A stretch of DNA of 35,535 nt, taken from contig CALWLK010000034.1 in assembly GCA_944381505.1 (NCBI GenBank), positions 1-35,535 on the forward strand, written 5' to 3'. The notes under the pieces are model-generated. The model searched no databases and was not told the origin of the DNA. It was given only the letters and a program-made list of their open reading frames with translations. The position numbers were made by a program, and so were the translations under genes. This stretch comes from an uncultured Lachnospiraceae bacterium (GTDB taxonomy: Bacteria; Bacillota; Clostridia; Lachnospirales; Lachnospiraceae). This document shows, one piece after another, positions 25,193-33,317 of the stretch. How positions within the stretch are numbered: position 1 is the first letter of the stretch; every line of letters starts with the position of its first letter.

Positions 25193-26042
25193 ATAAGTTC
25201 TCAGCCGCCTCAATAGTGTTTTCCAGTAACGCCAGTCTCGTAAGCAAGCCGACCCCGCCTATGCCACTTATAATTACTTGAGATGAATCTTCCTTACCTT
25301 TTTCCAAAGCCATGTCTATAACTCTCTTAGCGTAGTTACCGTGAAGCTTCCCATCCTCTCCCTTCCCGAGCCCTATATCTACAAGATTGGCGTTCCCTAT
25401 ACCCTCATTAAAATATTCTATTTTATCTATACAAGTAAAAATAAAATCAGAGTAATCCATTGCGTCACATAAATCTGCAGGATTGGTTTTGCTGTGACAA
25501 AGGGTAACGGTCATATCGGCGTCTGTCAGTAATTCAGCCAGAGGTTTCCCTACAAGATCGCTTCTGCCGATTACTACCGCACGTTTGCCGGCAAGGTCAA
25601 CTTTCTTATATTTTAAGAAATCAACTACTCCTTTAGGTGTACATGGAGTAAAATCACTCTTCCCGGTCAATCCGTCCACATCATATTCCCCCGGAATATG
25701 TCTTATAAGTCTCTTAGTTTCCTCGTTCATAAACGGTACGGGTAACTGTAATATTACTCCGGCATATTTCTTTGAACTTGCTATAGTCACAAATTTTCCG
25801 TATATATCCAAAACAGCGGCGGTGAGATTATAGTCGGGAATTTTAGCAACTTCTATACCCATACCGACCTCATTGAAGTCTTTTACTTTTCCTTTTATAT
25901 AGCTGTTGGAGGCGGGATTATCTCCCACCTGAATAACCAACAGCTTTTTAGCGGCAATCCCGGGATGTTTTTCAAGGTATTTCTTAATCCCGGCTTTCCG
26001 CAGTATAACATAATCTTGTATATCTTTATTTGTTATCATCAT
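25176..26042 (-). CDS. folD: Phage-borne methylenetetrahydrofolate dehydrogenase/cyclohydrolase FolD
   Basis: 288 residues, full family length. Motifs present: SNSYIKGKVKDFNEVG with the catalytic Tyr/Lys, GVILQLPVPF, DVDGLTGKSDFTPCTPKGVVDFL and the NAD(P) motif VVIGRSDLVGKPLAELL. It interconverts methylene-, methenyl- and formyl-tetrahydrofolate, the carbon carriers for dTMP and purines. It overlaps nrdG by 17 bases. A folate enzyme inside a phage dNTP cassette suggests supply of one-carbon units for DNA precursor synthesis. Confidence 0.93.
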   Translation of the reverse strand: MMITNKDIQDYVILRKAGIKKYLEKHPGIAAKKLLVIQVGDNPASNSYIKGKVKDFNEVGMGIEVAKIPDYNLTAAVLDIYGKFVTIASSKKYAGVILQLPVPFMNEETKRLIRHIPGEYDVDGLTGKSDFTPCTPKGVVDFLKYKKVDLAGKRAVVIGRSDLVGKPLAELLTDADMTVTLCHSKTNPADLCDAMDYSDFIFTCIDKIEYFNEGIGNANLVDIGLGKGEDGKLHGNYAKRVIDMALEKGKEDSSQVIISGIGGVGLLTRLALLENTIEAAENLYEEEI

Positions 26043-26646
26043 TCACACTTTCATCTTTAAACAATACCAGCTTATTCTTTCCGAGAGATTGTCGTACATC
26101 AATTACTCGTTGATTTGCAGATCCTCTCCAAGGCAAGGATAGGTCTTTTTGATATTCCACAAAAGTTCCGTCAACAAATACATCGCAGTTTCTTACCAAC
26201 CATGCGGCCATATATTCCCTCTTGGTTTTGGCTACGGCTTTGGCGGTTGAAAGGAGTTCTTCTATAGGACAACGACCTCCTCGCATTTCTTTTACCGCAG
26301 TATAAAATGGTATATCCAAAGACTCCCATGTATACCCCGACCAAATCCATACATCTTTCCCTAATGCATGTGTTTTATGCACTAATTGAAGGAGCTTCTC
26401 CATGTCTTCTAAAGTCTGACAAAGAGGATCTCCGCCGAGAATACTTAAGCCTTTTATGTTGGGGTTGTCAAGGAGATTTAATATCAGTTCCTCTGTTTCT
26501 TTTGTATAGGGTTTGCCGTAATCAAAATCTTGAAGCTCTTGATTGAAGCAATTATGACAGTGAAAATTACATCCTGAGACAAAAAGGGAAACTCTCCACC
26601 CTACCCCGTTCACACAGTCATAATTCAATATTTTACTGTAAAACAT
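26026..26646 (-). CDS. nrdG: Anaerobic ribonucleotide reductase-activating protein NrdG
   Basis: 206-residue radical SAM activase. It has the cluster motif VSGCNFHCHNCFN (CX3CX2C), GLSILGGDPLCQ (the SAM-binding GGD/E region) and VWIWSGYTWE. It makes the glycyl radical on NrdD by reductive SAM cleavage. GAGGT precedes the ATG, which lies two bases after the nrdD stop, so both subunits are co-translated. Confidence 0.95.
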   Translation of the reverse strand: MFYSKILNYDCVNGVGWRVSLFVSGCNFHCHNCFNQELQDFDYGKPYTKETEELILNLLDNPNIKGLSILGGDPLCQTLEDMEKLLQLVHKTHALGKDVWIWSGYTWESLDIPFYTAVKEMRGGRCPIEELLSTAKAVAKTKREYMAAWLVRNCDVFVDGTFVEYQKDLSLPWRGSANQRVIDVRQSLGKNKLVLFKDESVNDDNK

Positions 26647-26648
26647 TA

Positions 26649-29203
26649 TTATACCTCACAACCGGTATGCTTTACTCTCTGCTCCGTCTCTTGTCGTTTT
26701 CCTTTATTAAAGGCGGTTGTGTATGAGCTTGTCAAATATCCCGTCACACGGCGAAGTCTTTGTATATCCGTCCCACCGCAAATAGGACACTTATCTCCCA
26801 TTTCATCCATATACCCACAACTCAGACAAGTATCATTTGGTACATTTATAGCAAAATAAGGGATATCCTTGTCCATAGCATAGTTTACCAGCACTTCCAT
26901 AGCAAAAATATTATTTTTAACCCCACCGTCCAATTCGACATAAGTGATGCATCCCGCATTCGAATATCCCGTAAGCTGGGCTTCTAAGTTAATTTTTTCA
27001 AATGGAGACATTTTTTTCCAAACCGGAATATGCATTGAATTGGTAAAATACTCTCTGTCTGAAACATTAGGGATTATACCGTATTTTTCTTTGAATTTAT
27101 TCATTGCGGTATGGCATAAGTTTTCTGCCGGAGTATAGTAAACACCGAAATTTAAACTATATTCCTTTTTATATTTGGCGCACTTTTCTTTGAATAAACT
27201 TTCAATTTTTTTGGCTAACTCCATACCTCTCGGCTCTGTGTGATCACATCCGATTAATATTTGAAGTGTTTCCGCAAGTCCCAGTTGACCTATTGCCAAT
27301 GTACCATGCTTCATAGCGCTCCTTATGCCTTCTTCAGGAACATATCCTGCCATCAGATTATTTTCATACATGAATTTGGCACTGTCGGGTGACTGCGAAC
27401 ATATCCATTCAAATCTCTCAAGAAGCATATCTTTAGCTTCTGCTATTTTATTTTCAAGGAGCTGCATAAATGATTCTGTAGCATTGCCGTCTCCTACGGC
27501 ACTACCGGTTTCCTGTACGGCTTCCATTGCGATTGTAGGCAAAATAATTGTCACAGGGCAAATATTCCCTCTACCGTCTTTTAATTGTCCTAATCCGTTT
27601 ATATCAAAGCCGTTATACGTTCTACACAAGGCTTTCACCTTGGAGTACATCATCACTGTTCGATCAGTGCTTGGCGCTTTACCGCAGGATTTTCACCTAC
27701 TGATTACCCTACTCGGTTATTCTCTGTTGCAACTCGAATTACGCAGCAGATATCCTTTCGATACTCTCTTCACATACATAGTCAAAATATAATCATATAA
27801 TTTGATTATGTTTAGCACGGCGATTACTCTTCCGAGGTTCCCCGTTAGCAAGAATATTAACAAGTCATTGTCCTACTTGAAGCCGCAGCTATTCTCACAC
27901 CCTATATTTATAGGTTCACCAAGTTTTACATGGGCCATAGTGTAGGTTTTTAACCCATGGTTGAGGTATATGTACGAGGATCATCTCTGTCATACCCCTC
28001 ATTTACAGACCAATCCACATTCACATAATTAGGATAAAGTCTTAGTGCTGTTGATTTTAATGCAAGTCTGAATAAATCATAGTTCGGATCCCCAAAGACG
28101 CGATTCACACCTTTCATACACTGAAAAATCCCACAGGGGAAAATAGATGTTTTGTGTAATTTCCCCATCCCTTTTATGGATGTTTCAAGTAACGCTTTTA
28201 TTACCATCCTTCCTTCGGGTAAAGTACACGTTCCATAATTAATACTGCTAAAAGGCAACTGATTCCCGGAACGTGACTGCAATGTATTTAAGTTATGATA
28301 CATTGCTTCGACCGCCTGATTTGTCTCTTTAACGGTCATGTCTAAAGCATATGAATAAGCTTTAGGGTATCGTGTTTTATAGTAATCGGCTTCAATGCTG
28401 ACATCTTCCGGCGCAATTGGTTCAATATTATTTAGAGATATTCCTTCACAATACTTAATACCATCTTGCCAATGTTTATAAAAACTCTTCCTCACATAAG
28501 GAACCATAGTCCAATCTAAATGTGTCGCCGCCACTCCCCCGAACTGCTGTAAGCTCTGCAGCTGAAAAATTACAGCAACCAACTGAAAAGCCGTATTAAT
28601 ACTTTGAGCCGGGCGTACATCAGTCTGTCTTGTGTTAAATCCATTTTTTAGCAGATCGTCAAATGGAATACTTAGACAGTTATGATTTCCAACTGCATAG
28701 TTGTCCAAATCATGAATATAAATTTCGTTATTTTCATGATTGGCTTTTGCCATCGGGCTTAACAAATAATCAAGAGCAAATGTTTTTGTAAGAACTCTTG
28801 TGGCTTCTCCTAATCTGCCACCAAAAGATTTTTCATCTACATTTGCATTTTGATTTTCAACATCCTGTGCTTCAAGCTTGTTGGCAACCGCTCTCATTAA
28901 CAAGGAATATCTGTCTCTTCCCATCTCATGCAGATACCTATATCTTATGTAGGCTTTTGCAACATCTTTGCGGTAAGAACACATTAAAGTAAGTTCTACC
29001 GAATCTTGAATTTCTTCTACGTCCAAAACAGGTTTCGAATTATTTATCTCTATTGTTTGAACTGCTTTATCTGCAACTTCTTTGGCATATTCATCAACCT
29101 TTCCATCAACCTCTTTGAAAGCTTTGAATATTGCATTGACAATCTTATTTTTATCAAAACCAACAATTCTGCCGTCTCTTTTTTTTACTTTTGTTTCAAT
29201 CAT
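26649..29203 (-). CDS. nrdD: Anaerobic (class III) ribonucleoside-triphosphate reductase NrdD, split by a group I intron
   Basis: Two exons: 29203-27953 (417 codons) and 27626-26649 (325 codons plus stop). Joined in phase they give 742 residues, normal for NrdD. The N-terminal ATP cone is residues about 1-95 (KVKKRDGRIVGFDKNKIV), and the barrel includes GVNRVFGDPNYDLF. The splice makes STMG+CRTYNGFDINGLG, restoring the conserved MGCR motif. Cys418 matches the thiyl-radical cysteine, because the distance to the glycyl radical Gly713 in RRVTGYL is close to that known in E. coli NrdD. A zinc site, CLSCGYMDEMGDKCPICGG, lies before it. Unspliced, exon 1 ends at a TAA three bases into the intron. 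The ATG overlaps the upstream stop. Confidence 0.95.
27627..27952 (-). ncRNA. Group I intron (IA2-like, no homing endonuclease gene) in nrdD
   Basis: 326 nt on the minus strand. Exon 1 ends in CATGGGT, whose last seven bases pair with the guide GCCCATG (27935-27929), giving P1 with the required U-G at the splice site. Exon 2 begins TGTAG, which pairs with CTACA (27945-27941) as P10. The last intron base is the conserved omega-G (27627). The core CTAACGGGGAACCTC ... CCGTGCTAAA (about 27848-27811) closely resembles the P4-P5-P6 segment of the phage T4 td intron as I recall it. No frame for a homing nuclease fits inside. The intron is phase 0. Confidence 0.9.
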
Positions 29204-29448
29204 TCATTCCCCCTTTCTTTGAAATATTGATTAATATCTTTAATTCTGCAATCAGTCAAATAGAAAAATTCAGTGTGCGAGCCAACATCTATTTGAATAT
29301 CGCTTCCTGATTGCATATATCTGTAATATGGAGCTTTATAGTTATGATCTATCAAAAACACATTGATAGTTCTCATAGCTATATCCATATCTACATTCTT
29401 AGTTATTACTCTTTTTTCTCCGGCGCTGTTCTCAAATACTACATTCAT
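29200..29448 (-). CDS. Conserved phage protein of unknown function
   Basis: 82 residues: MNVVFENSAGEKRVITKNV, then INVFLIDHNYKAPYYRYMQ and QIDVGSHTEFFYL. This pattern is frequent in prophages of gut Clostridia and has no known role. It overlaps the nrdD start by four bases (ATGA). Confidence 0.7.
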   Translation of the reverse strand: MNVVFENSAGEKRVITKNVDMDIAMRTINVFLIDHNYKAPYYRYMQSGSDIQIDVGSHTEFFYLTDCRIKDINQYFKERGNE

Positions 29449-29463
29449 TATCTAAGTCTCCAA

Positions 29464-29829
29464 TCATCTCTTATCGCTCTCTTGGCTACCGGTATCAGGG
29501 AGAGACTCTGTACAGTATTCCTTCATAAAATCAAATTCTCCTTTTAAACTTTTGAGGCTTCTTTCCACTGTTTCAAACGCGTCTGTAGCCATTTTAAAAT
29601 TCTGTTGCTTTGCGGGGAGCTGAAACCCAATGTACCTGAGTAAATACCAAACAGCTTTTGCCAAATCCTCCCCCTCTTTCTCAGGATTTTTCTTTCCGGC
29701 TCGACAGATATATTTAATCGCCGACCCTAAATGAAATCCGAGTTTTTTATCCTCAATAAAATCTATTACTTCTATTCTCCCTTCATTATAATAAGAAGGG
29801 CTATTGACTGGTTCAGTTAAATTTTTCAT
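29464..29829 (-). CDS. DUF3310 / SaV-like phage protein
   Basis: 121 residues. The N-terminal half matches the DUF3310 pattern: NSPSYYNEGRIEVIDFIED, LGFHLGSAIKYICRAGKK, EDLAKAVWYLLRYI. These small phage proteins are related to the T7 gp1.7 nucleotide-kinase-like group and often sit among nucleotide-metabolism genes, as here. The C-terminal 40 residues are variable. Enzymatic activity is not shown by the sequence. Confidence 0.8.
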   Translation of the reverse strand: MKNLTEPVNSPSYYNEGRIEVIDFIEDKKLGFHLGSAIKYICRAGKKNPEKEGEDLAKAVWYLLRYIGFQLPAKQQNFKMATDAFETVERSLKSLKGEFDFMKEYCTESLPDTGSQESDKR

Positions 29830-29868
29830 ATTTTTACCTCAATATTATTTGTTTAAATATACATAATC

Positions 29869-30045
29869 TTAACTCATCCATTCGGATATAGGAGTTAGAT
29901 CCTGTTTTTTGTCTAATTTACAAAACCGAAATGATAAATTATTATTTTTTATTATACTTATATTCCTAATATTATCCGGAGAATCTCTACTTACCCAAAG
30001 TTCCTTTATCTCTCCGGTAGGAAGCTTGTACTGCACCCAACCCAT
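29869..30045 (-). CDS. Small hypothetical phage protein (58 aa)
   Basis: ATG 30043-30045 behind GAGAGGAGAG, an excellent ribosome site. It reads MGWVQYKLPTGEIKELWVSR to ISEWMS and stops at 29869. The spacing fits the operon, and it fills what would otherwise be an empty gap of about 280 bases. No family recognised. Confidence 0.65.
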   Translation of the reverse strand: MGWVQYKLPTGEIKELWVSRDSPDNIRNISIIKNNNLSFRFCKLDKKQDLTPISEWMS

Positions 30046-30113
30046 ACACTCTCCTCTCTTTTGGTGTTATTATATCACAACGGCGAGCATAATTAAATAT
30101 CAAATAATATTAT

Positions 30114-30896
30114 TTATTTATATTTATCAACATTTTTTCGCAAAGAAAGATCGTTTTCCTGAAATAAATTTATCTGATTATCCATTATGTAAAACTGCTC
30201 CTCCTTGTCATGCAAGCTTGTCTGTGTCAGAGTGTTCCATATTGGACCTGCAAGGTTTGGTTCATTCTCCAGGGCAAGGAGCCTTTGCCATAGTTCAGAA
30301 TGGTTGTCTCTTAAGTGTCTTAACTCTTTATCCTTGGCGTTCATACAAAACCAACATCCCCCTCTATTTGTAAAATCATATATAGGACTTAAAAGATTAT
30401 ATTCCTTGCACAATTCAAAAGCCATCTGTTCTGTATACTTATATTTAGCAAGTAAACTTACTCTATTGGCTTCCAACCGAGCAAGTCTCTTAGGCTCATC
30501 TAATGCTATTCCAACATACTGAATAAGGTTTTTAGGTTGCTCCTTCATATACTTTCGTATAGGAGCAAGTTTGCAATTCCCATTAACATTGCAATGTCCC
30601 TGCATTGGAAATCCTCTTTTCTTGCCCTGCGTTTTCCCTCTGACAACTATATGATTGAAACAATCCATATATGTTTTTTCACTTCTCAACACCTTCACAG
30701 GATAGCCCCAACTCTCAAGCTTCGGAATTGCTTTGTTGTAAATAAAGTCTGTATGTTCAGGTGTTTCACCACTTATTTCATTATCAAACATAACCTCAAC
30801 ATATACTATTTCATCAAGTGGCTCTCCATGCTCGTGGGCTAATATTACAGTGGCCAAGCTATCTTTGCCGAACGAACAGGATGCTATGTACTTCAT
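30114..30896 (-). CDS. PP-loop (PAPS reductase-like) phage protein
   Basis: 260 residues of the adenine-nucleotide alpha-hydrolase superfamily. The PP-loop ASCSFGKDSLAT at residues 5-16 binds the ATP pyrophosphate. Downstream are Cys-containing motifs, QGHCNVNGNCKLAPI and RGGCWFCMNAKD, of a kind that could bind metal or an Fe-S cluster. Phages often carry such PAPS reductase-like genes. A sulfate-assimilation role is unlikely for lack of partners. Nucleotide or base modification with sulfur (DndC-like chemistry) is possible but unproven. It overlaps the YopX gene by four bases. Confidence 0.8.
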   Translation of the reverse strand: MKYIASCSFGKDSLATVILAHEHGEPLDEIVYVEVMFDNEISGETPEHTDFIYNKAIPKLESWGYPVKVLRSEKTYMDCFNHIVVRGKTQGKKRGFPMQGHCNVNGNCKLAPIRKYMKEQPKNLIQYVGIALDEPKRLARLEANRVSLLAKYKYTEQMAFELCKEYNLLSPIYDFTNRGGCWFCMNAKDKELRHLRDNHSELWQRLLALENEPNLAGPIWNTLTQTSLHDKEEQFYIMDNQINLFQENDLSLRKNVDKYK

Positions 30897-31318
30897 CTGT
30901 CAATCTCCTTATAGTCAAAAACATTTCCTAACACTTCGCATTCATCTAAAACCTCCCACGATTCAGCGGACAACCTGTTTATCACATGAAAACAGCCCTC
31001 TTCATCATCCCACACAACTTCTTCTATGCAATAATGCTCTGAACATCCGTTTTCTGTTGAGGTTATATCAAGGAATCCGACAATATCTCTCTCAAAAATT
31101 TTTCTGCCGTTTTTATCCGTTTTACCTATGTACTGGCAGAGGGTTTCGGGGTCGATTTCAAATAAAAGAAAATCATCTTCAATGGCAACCCCATCCCCTT
31201 TTCTAATTTTGAGTTTCGGTGTAAGAATATAGCACCCGCTCATTTTAGATTCGTAATAGTTGCCCTCTACCCACTCTCCATTATCCTTTCGCTTGGCTTT
31301 AAACAGTATCTTTCTCAT
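30893..31318 (-). CDS. YopX family phage protein
   Basis: About 141 residues from ATG 31316-31318, chosen because GAGGTGAAA precedes it. It carries the family phrases ILFKAKRKDNGEWVEGNYYE, LCQYIGKTDKNGRKIFERDIV and EVLGNVFDY. YopX proteins are common in Firmicute prophages (named from SPbeta) and have no settled function. Confidence 0.85.
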   Translation of the reverse strand: MRKILFKAKRKDNGEWVEGNYYESKMSGCYILTPKLKIRKGDGVAIEDDFLLFEIDPETLCQYIGKTDKNGRKIFERDIVGFLDITSTENGCSEHYCIEEVVWDDEEGCFHVINRLSAESWEVLDECEVLGNVFDYKEIDR

Positions 31319-31330
31319 TTTCACCTCTAT

Positions 31331-31600
31331 TCAATATTCATAAGGGATTTCTATCTCCACTCCCATAGTTATAAGTTTCCGTATCAATTGGATCCTTTCT
31401 TTTCTTAGAATTCTTAATAGAATATCAATGACTTCTTTAAATAATAATTTATCATCTCCATCATCTCTTAAAACTAAATCCTCAGATTTAAGTGTACAAA
31501 ACTTTATTGTATATGCGTTTTCTAACGAAGTTATTTTTTTATCTAAAATTTCCTTTTCTTTCATAAGGCAATTTATTTCCGTCAACTCTTGTAAAGTCAT
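31331..31600 (-). CDS. Hypothetical phage protein
   Basis: 89 residues, mostly helical and charged (LTEINCLMKEKEILDKKIT), probably a coiled coil at residues 5-30, with an Arg/Lys/Ile-rich second half. No family recognised. ATGA overlap with the gene upstream. Confidence 0.55.
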   Translation of the reverse strand: MTLQELTEINCLMKEKEILDKKITSLENAYTIKFCTLKSEDLVLRDDGDDKLLFKEVIDILLRILRKERIQLIRKLITMGVEIEIPYEY

Positions 31601-31953
31601 ACTTCCTCCTTGGCTATTCGTCTCATTTCTTTTAATACAAAAGTTGCTTTTTCAAAGGCGTTAACAAGTTTCTTTTCTGTGATATCCCGGCTATCTGCAG
31701 TAACAAACCCTGCATATGTCATATAGGGCATATCCCCGTGTTCACCTCCATAAAAAAAACACATATCCAATGTATCACAATACATATAGCTGTTTTTCAC
31801 AGGCCGTGGCCTTCTGCCATTCCGAAATCGAGCAGAAATTTTCTCCGCCCATGTATATGCATCTACCGCTTTTGTATGCCATGTGATGTGACCATCCAAT
31901 CCCAATGTTTTACAAGCCTTAGTAATTGCTTCAGCTTGTTGTTTTTCCGTCAT
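31597..31953 (-). CDS. Hypothetical phage protein
   Basis: 118 residues from ATG 31951-31953, chosen for the GGAGGGG site just upstream; the frame extends eight codons further. It has MTEKQQAEAITKACKTLGL, a Tyr/Cys/Phe-rich centre (SYMYCDTLDMCFFYGGEHGD) and a helical C-terminus. No family recognised. Confidence 0.6.
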   Translation of the reverse strand: MTEKQQAEAITKACKTLGLDGHITWHTKAVDAYTWAEKISARFRNGRRPRPVKNSYMYCDTLDMCFFYGGEHGDMPYMTYAGFVTADSRDITEKKLVNAFEKATFVLKEMRRIAKEEV

Positions 31954-32242
31954 TTTCCCCTCCAAACATTTCATCAATCAGCCCATTCCTACCGTTTACG
32001 ATTCCATCATCGTACTCGTCCATGATATTTGACCGATTCCACCGCTCAGGTTGAGGCCGTATCGGACACCATGAAGGCTTAGTATTAAGCTCTTTTTTTG
32101 TTATGTATGCCGGCCTGTCTGTGTAAGGAAAATTAATTATGCAATTATAAAAAGGATCTTCAATTTTATTAGAAGCTTCAAACAAAAACTGACAATTTCT
32201 ACATCTGTCCGGCATATCTGTTACTATATATCCTATAGCCAT
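31931..32242 (-). CDS. Cysteine-containing hypothetical phage protein
   Basis: 103 residues. The opening IVTDMPDRCRNCQFLFEA carries a CxxC, and SWCPIRPQPERW follows later, a pattern common in small gut-phage proteins and suggestive of a zinc site with CYNC-type partners (YNCI). It overlaps the next gene by 23 bases. Function unknown. Confidence 0.6.
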   Translation of the reverse strand: MAIGYIVTDMPDRCRNCQFLFEASNKIEDPFYNCIINFPYTDRPAYITKKELNTKPSWCPIRPQPERWNRSNIMDEYDDGIVNGRNGLIDEMFGGENDGKTTS

Positions 32243-32320
32243 CTATCCCTCCTCAAACCAATCTTCAATTTTGCTTCATTTATTCAATTATTTACTAAGT
32301 ATCTTTCCTGCTTTATATTT

Positions 32321-32527
32321 TTAAAAACCTCCACTAAAATTATCTACATCAGGACGAGAATAATTTACTTCCACTTCTCCGTTGTAGTATACATCAGAAT
32401 ACCTACAAGTCTCTGCTTCTCCATTGAAAATAGTATTAGAATAGTTACCACGCTCTCTTTTCATTTTATTTTTTGATGTAGACTTTTTTATAGTTAATCT
32501 TCCTCGGCTTATTAAATCATCGCTCAT
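32321..32527 (-). CDS. Small hypothetical phage protein with MSxDLIxR tag
   Basis: 68 residues, MSDDLISRGRLTIKKSTSKN, then polar and Tyr/Asn-rich repeats (YSNTIFNGEAE and YSDVYYNGEVE) that look like two copies of a short unit. It begins with the same N-terminal peptide as its upstream neighbour. Function unknown. Confidence 0.6.
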   Translation of the reverse strand: MSDDLISRGRLTIKKSTSKNKMKRERGNYSNTIFNGEAETCRYSDVYYNGEVEVNYSRPDVDNFSGGF

Positions 32528-32817
32528 TCAATTCCACCTTTCTCGACAATCTTAACAGCTTCCTCGGCTCTGCATGCATCACAATCAACATATTCTTCAC
32601 AATGCTCACATTTGCATGTGCCAACTTGTTTTCTAATTTCCTCAATTACTTTTTCCTTGTCAAAGGCTGCCGGTTGATTCCGAATAATTTCTTTCATATC
32701 TTTTATAGGAATCGTGGTCGGAAAATTATCAATATCATATTCCAGAATTCTCCTCCCATCAACAGAGATCGTAAGGTATCTTATCAACATTTTTCGGTCT
32801 ATTAAATCATTACTCAT
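32524..32817 (-). CDS. Hypothetical phage protein with MSxDLIxR tag and Cys cluster
   Basis: 97 residues from ATG 32815-32817 (MSNDLIDRKMLIRYLTI). The C-terminal part has a Cys cluster, VGTCKCEHCEEYVDCDACRAEE (CxCxxC ... CxxC), likely a zinc site. The N-terminal MSNDLIxR peptide is frequent in small proteins of gut Clostridia phages. Four-base overlap with the next gene. Confidence 0.65.
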   Translation of the reverse strand: MSNDLIDRKMLIRYLTISVDGRRILEYDIDNFPTTIPIKDMKEIIRNQPAAFDKEKVIEEIRKQVGTCKCEHCEEYVDCDACRAEEAVKIVEKGGIE

Positions 32818-32818
32818 C

Positions 32819-33067
32819 CTATTCACCTTCCCTCCTGTTCCATGCTTTTATAGCTTTTCTTTCTGCATCACCTAATTCAACATTCATTGATTTACGGTAA
32901 CGTGCATTCCGCACTTGTATTTCAGAGCCTTTTGCTTTACAGCATATGCATTCAACCCAATACAGGTCATGATCGTAGTCAAACTGCATATCTACACGCC
33001 AATGTTCATGTCTTAATATAGCCTCCCCTCCGCAGAAAGGGCACTTCTTGAGCCTAATCTTCTCCAT
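32819..33067 (-). CDS. Lar-like restriction-alleviation zinc protein
   Basis: 82 residues with the family pattern KKCPFCGGEAILRHE, then CICCKAKG, and the C-terminal AIKAWNRR. The two CxxC pairs form a zinc ribbon. Lar of the Rac prophage relieves type I restriction. Many phage homologues share the fold without tests, so the role here is inference. Confidence 0.75.
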   Translation of the reverse strand: MEKIRLKKCPFCGGEAILRHEHWRVDMQFDYDHDLYWVECICCKAKGSEIQVRNARYRKSMNVELGDAERKAIKAWNRREGE

Positions 33068-33317
33068 CTATACCTCCCAAGTAAGCTTCATAATCGCTTT
33101 CAATATCTTTAACTATTTCAGAAAATCTTTCGTCCGTAGCTAAAGCATATAGATACGGATAGACCATTCTACACGGCACCATTGTTATGCCATAGGAAAA
33201 TTCCTTAAACGCCGCTTGCTCGGCGGTATTATGATTGTGTGCTGCGAGATATTCATCGGGAAGATCTTTATTGCCCATTTCTCTCCACATATTTCTAAGT
33301 ATCTTTTTTAATTCCAT
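33054..33317 (-). CDS. Hypothetical phage protein
   Basis: 87 residues from ATG 33315-33317, chosen because GGAGGTGGAG precedes it and the ATG overlaps the upstream stop (TGATG). MELKKILRNMWREMGNKDLP, then EYLAAHNHNTAEQAAFKEFS. Soluble and helical; no family recognised. Confidence 0.6.
   Translation of the reverse strand: MELKKILRNMWREMGNKDLPDEYLAAHNHNTAEQAAFKEFSYGITMVPCRMVYPYLYALATDERFSEIVKDIESDYEAYLGGIDGED

Noticed and set aside
27325-27792. 155-residue plus-strand frame covering part of nrdD and the intron
   Set aside because: Antisense to nrdD exon 2 and the ribozyme core; no domain.
26649-29203. Reading nrdD as two separate genes or as a frameshifted pseudogene
   Set aside because: Both exons are in phase, P1, P10 and omega-G pairings are present, and the joined protein regains MGCRT and normal length.
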